This document shows positions 57,133 through 60,956 of a stretch of DNA of 60,956 nt, in pieces. The notes beneath the pieces are model-generated. The model was not told where the DNA came from, searched no databases, and was given only the letters and a program-made list of their open reading frames with translations. The stretch spans positions 1 through 60,956 of the forward strand of contig CAIVDC010000059.1 of the NCBI GenBank assembly GCA_903904605.1. Direction: 5' to 3'. The position numbers and the translations under genes are program-made. This stretch comes from an uncultured Sterolibacterium sp. (GTDB taxonomy: Bacteria; Pseudomonadota; Gammaproteobacteria; Burkholderiales; Rhodocyclaceae). Position 1 is the first letter of the stretch; every line of letters starts with the position of its first letter.

Positions 57133-58023
57133 TCATACGCAATAATCGATGCGGCCTGCTGTCTCAGCTTGCCGGCCCCCGGCACTGTACTCCTGCAGCA
57201 GATCGCCGAGCGTCGCTTCTATGATCTCGATGCCCAGACGTCGGCAAAAGCGCCTTTCCTTGTCGCTCGGTGCCGCGATCAGCGCCCAGCCGGCCGGCTC
57301 GCTCGCGGCATCGTAGATCAGGTCGGAGAGCACCATGCGCTCCGAGTCGCGATTGAGCCGCATGCCCAGGAGCAGGTAGCGCTTGGCGCGCCGATGCGCC
57401 TTGACGAAGTGCGGCACGGCGAAGCCCACCATCAGTTCGGTGATGTAATCGACATAATCGGCGTCCGAGGCGATATAGCTCGACTCGGGCTTGGCCGAGC
57501 CCATCGGCTTGAACAGGATGGGCAAACCCGGCTCGGCCTGCGCCGGGTCGATCCTGGCATAGCTGTCGCCGTCGAAGGCGTAGAGTCTGAAGCGGTAGTC
57601 GCCGCCGCCGATGCGTGCGCAGCCGAGGATCAAGAGGTGCGCTGTTCCTGCATAGCTGTCCAGCAGTTGCGTGTCACGATTGATGTCGATCACGTAAGGC
57701 GGCGCCAGCACGGCCAACCACTCATGCAGAGCCGAGCGGCTCCAATCGGCGGCGCCGTAGGTGGCATCGAGAAAGCGGCTGACGGCGCCGCGGCCCCGCT
57801 TCAGTTCGACATTCATCGCCGCGCGCGGGAACTCGTACATCAACTTGGGCGCCATCGGCTGGCCGTTATTCATGGCCAGGATCAACTGGTCGCTGGTGGC
57901 GGGAATGGCGCGGCCGTCCTGCAGCGAGCGGACATCTTCGAGTGCGCCGGGGCCGAGATAGGGAACGATGCTCGCGTCGGCGAGGCCGCTTCGCCATCGG
58001 GCGAGAATGTCGGGTGAGATCAT
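57133..58023 (-). CDS. SIR2-like domain protein next to draT
   Basis: A 296-residue cytoplasmic protein with a divergent SIR2-like (SIR2_2) Rossmann fold. Pointers are an N-terminal nucleotide loop VPYLGPGAL, an Asn-Asp segment after a beta strand (YVIDINRDTQLLDSY) like the N-x-D loop of sirtuins, the LLLGMRLNRDSERMVLSDLI stretch resembling the F-L-G-x-S-x-x-D motif, and a terminal LGIEIIEATLGDLL. SIR2 proteins bind NAD+ and deacylate, ADP-ribosylate or hydrolyse it. Set 93 bases after draT, an NAD+-using enzyme, it may tune NAD+-dependent control of nitrogenase. Catalytic ability is unproven. Confidence 0.7.
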   Translation of the reverse strand: MISPDILARWRSGLADASIVPYLGPGALEDVRSLQDGRAIPATSDQLILAMNNGQPMAPKLMYEFPRAAMNVELKRGRGAVSRFLDATYGAADWSRSALHEWLAVLAPPYVIDINRDTQLLDSYAGTAHLLILGCARIGGGDYRFRLYAFDGDSYARIDPAQAEPGLPILFKPMGSAKPESSYIASDADYVDYITELMVGFAVPHFVKAHRRAKRYLLLGMRLNRDSERMVLSDLIYDAASEPAGWALIAAPSDKERRFCRRLGIEIIEATLGDLLQEYSAGGRQAETAGRIDYCV

Positions 58024-58116
58024 GGCGTGAGGCTCCGGATGGGATGCACTTCTGCTCGCAAGAAGCGCGCCCGGCCTGCCGGGCCGACCTGTGTCGGGTT
58101 TGCGACAGGCCACCGG

Positions 58117-60053
<1,937 letters not shown>

Positions 60054-60067
60054 CCAGGAGAACGAAA

Positions 60068-60956
60068 ATGTCTGCATTGACCCGTGAAGAAACCGAAGTA
60101 CTGATCCAGGAAGTGCTCGAGGTCTATCCCGAAAAGCCGAAGAAGGACCGCGCCAAGCACCACATGATCAACGACAAGGAACTTGAGTCGTCGAAGTAGT
60201 GCATCACCTCCAACCGCAAGTCGCTGCCCGGCGTCATGACCATGCGCGGCTGCGCCTACGCCGGCTCCAAGGGCGTGGTCTGGGGCCCGATCAAGGACGT
60301 CATCTCGATCTCGCACGGTCCCATCGGCTGCGGCCAGTATTCGCGCGCCGGACGGCGCAACTACTATGTCGGCACCAGCGGTGTCGATTCCTTCTGCGAA
60401 ATGAACTTCACCTCGGACTTCCAGGAGAAGGACATCGTCTTCGGCGGCGACAAGAAACTGGCCAAGCTGATCAATGAAATCGAAGGGCTCTTCCCGCTCA
60501 ACAAGGGCATCTCGATCCAGTCGGAATGTCCGGTCGGCCTGATCGGCGACGACATCGAAGCGGTGGCCAAGAAGGCCGCCAAGGAACTCAACAAGCCGGT
60601 GGTGCCGGTGCGCTGCGAGGGCTTCCGCGGCGTCTCGCAGTCGCTCGGCCACCACATCGCCAACGACTCGGTGCGCGACTGGATCATCTCCAACCGCGAC
60701 GGCCAGCCGTTCGAAAAGACCCCCTATGACGTGGCCATCCTCGGCGACTACAACGTCGGCGGCGACGCCTGGGCCTCGCGTGTCCTGCTCGAGGAGATGG
60801 GCCTGCGCGTGGTTGCCCAGTGGTCCGGCGACGGCACCCTGGCCGAGATGGAGAACACCCCCAACGTCAAGCTCAACCTGCTCCATTGCTACCGCTCCAT
60901 GAACTACATCAGCCGGCACATGGAAGAGAAGTACGGCATCCCCTGGTACGAATACA
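60068..60956 (+). pseudogene. nifD: Nitrogenase MoFe protein alpha chain with an in-frame TAG, cut by the window edge
   Basis: The ATG at 60068 follows CAGGAGAA and starts MSALTREETEVLIQEVLEVY, clearly NifD. After 43 codons the frame meets TAG at 60197-60199, where Azotobacter has Lys in SKKCIISN (here SSK-stop-CITSN). The frame then stays open for 252 codons to the end of the window with highly conserved NifD sequence, including P-cluster Cys in [22 protein letters not shown] and [12 protein letters not shown], and cofactor Cys in [11 protein letters not shown] single AAG to TAG change explains it. It may be a sequencing error, a fresh null mutation, or bypassed by suppression or by reinitiation at ATG 60236 or 60242, upstream of the first cluster Cys. 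The C-terminal half is outside the window. Confidence 0.9.

Noticed and set aside
60199..60477. A GTG-started 92-codon frame overlapping the nifD amber codon
   Set aside because: It is in a different frame from the conserved NifD sequence and has no similarity to a known protein.
60068..60956. Programmed recoding (for example pyrrolysine) of the nifD TAG
   Set aside because: No recoding signal is visible, TAG is an ordinary stop in neighbouring genes, and the aligned residue is a plain Lys. Suppression or sequencing error are simpler.

Overview
The window looks like a chromosomal segment of a GC-rich, nitrogen-fixing betaproteobacterium, most probably of the Rhodocyclales (the Azoarcus, Dechloromonas, Azospira and Accumulibacter neighbourhood). 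This is inferred from the gene families and their order: a NifL/NifA pair, an Rnf complex, Shethna FeSII protein, DraT/DraG, and an mre-mrd-rodA-rlpA-dacC-dat-ybeD-lipB-lipA block. No rRNA, tRNA, CRISPR array, insertion sequence or phage was seen.

Layout. 1-4.4 kb: the end of a TctC-type binding protein, an AidB-like acyl-CoA dehydrogenase, a transglutaminase-like protein, an NlpC/P60 lipoprotein and a yqjD-yqjE-yqjK membrane-protein operon. 4.4-13.5 kb: a nitrate assimilation operon (nitrate transporter, PP2C phosphatase-kinase fusion, NirB, NirD, nitrate reductase). Its upstream region reads as an NtrC-like site, a sigma-54 promoter and an ANTAR-type two-hairpin leader overlapping an intrinsic terminator. 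13.6-21.7 kb: a complementary bacterioferritin pair, a phosphofructokinase, glycogen phosphorylase and PEP carboxylase. 21.7-37.8 kb: housekeeping genes (xthA, pyrE, gatCAB, mreBCD, mrdA, rodA, rlpA, dacC, dat, ybeD, lipB, lipA).

38-61 kb: the nitrogen fixation region. nifV, nifW, nifZ and nifM run rightward. An rnf operon in the unusual order G'-E-A-B-C-D-H runs leftward, with a severely shortened rnfG. nifLA runs rightward from a divergent control region shared with rnf. Next comes a long rightward set of nifB, FdxN-type ferredoxin, flavodiiron-like protein, 2Fe-2S ferredoxin, FeSII and draG. A leftward set of draT, a SIR2-like protein and an unrecognised 313-residue protein diverges from nifH-nifD. 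Sigma-54 promoters with NifA-type upstream sites (TGT-N10-ACA) precede nifB and nifH, and one such site lies between rnf and nifL.

How it fits together: NifL/NifA drive nif and rnf transcription. NifB, NifV, NifM, NifW and NifZ build or mature nitrogenase. Rnf and the ferredoxins supply electrons. FeSII and perhaps the flavodiiron-like protein protect against oxygen. DraT and DraG switch NifH off and on by ADP-ribosylation. Most notable: an in-frame amber codon early in nifD, the draT-linked SIR2-like and unknown genes, the shortened rnfG, and the fully legible nitrate-operon leader.
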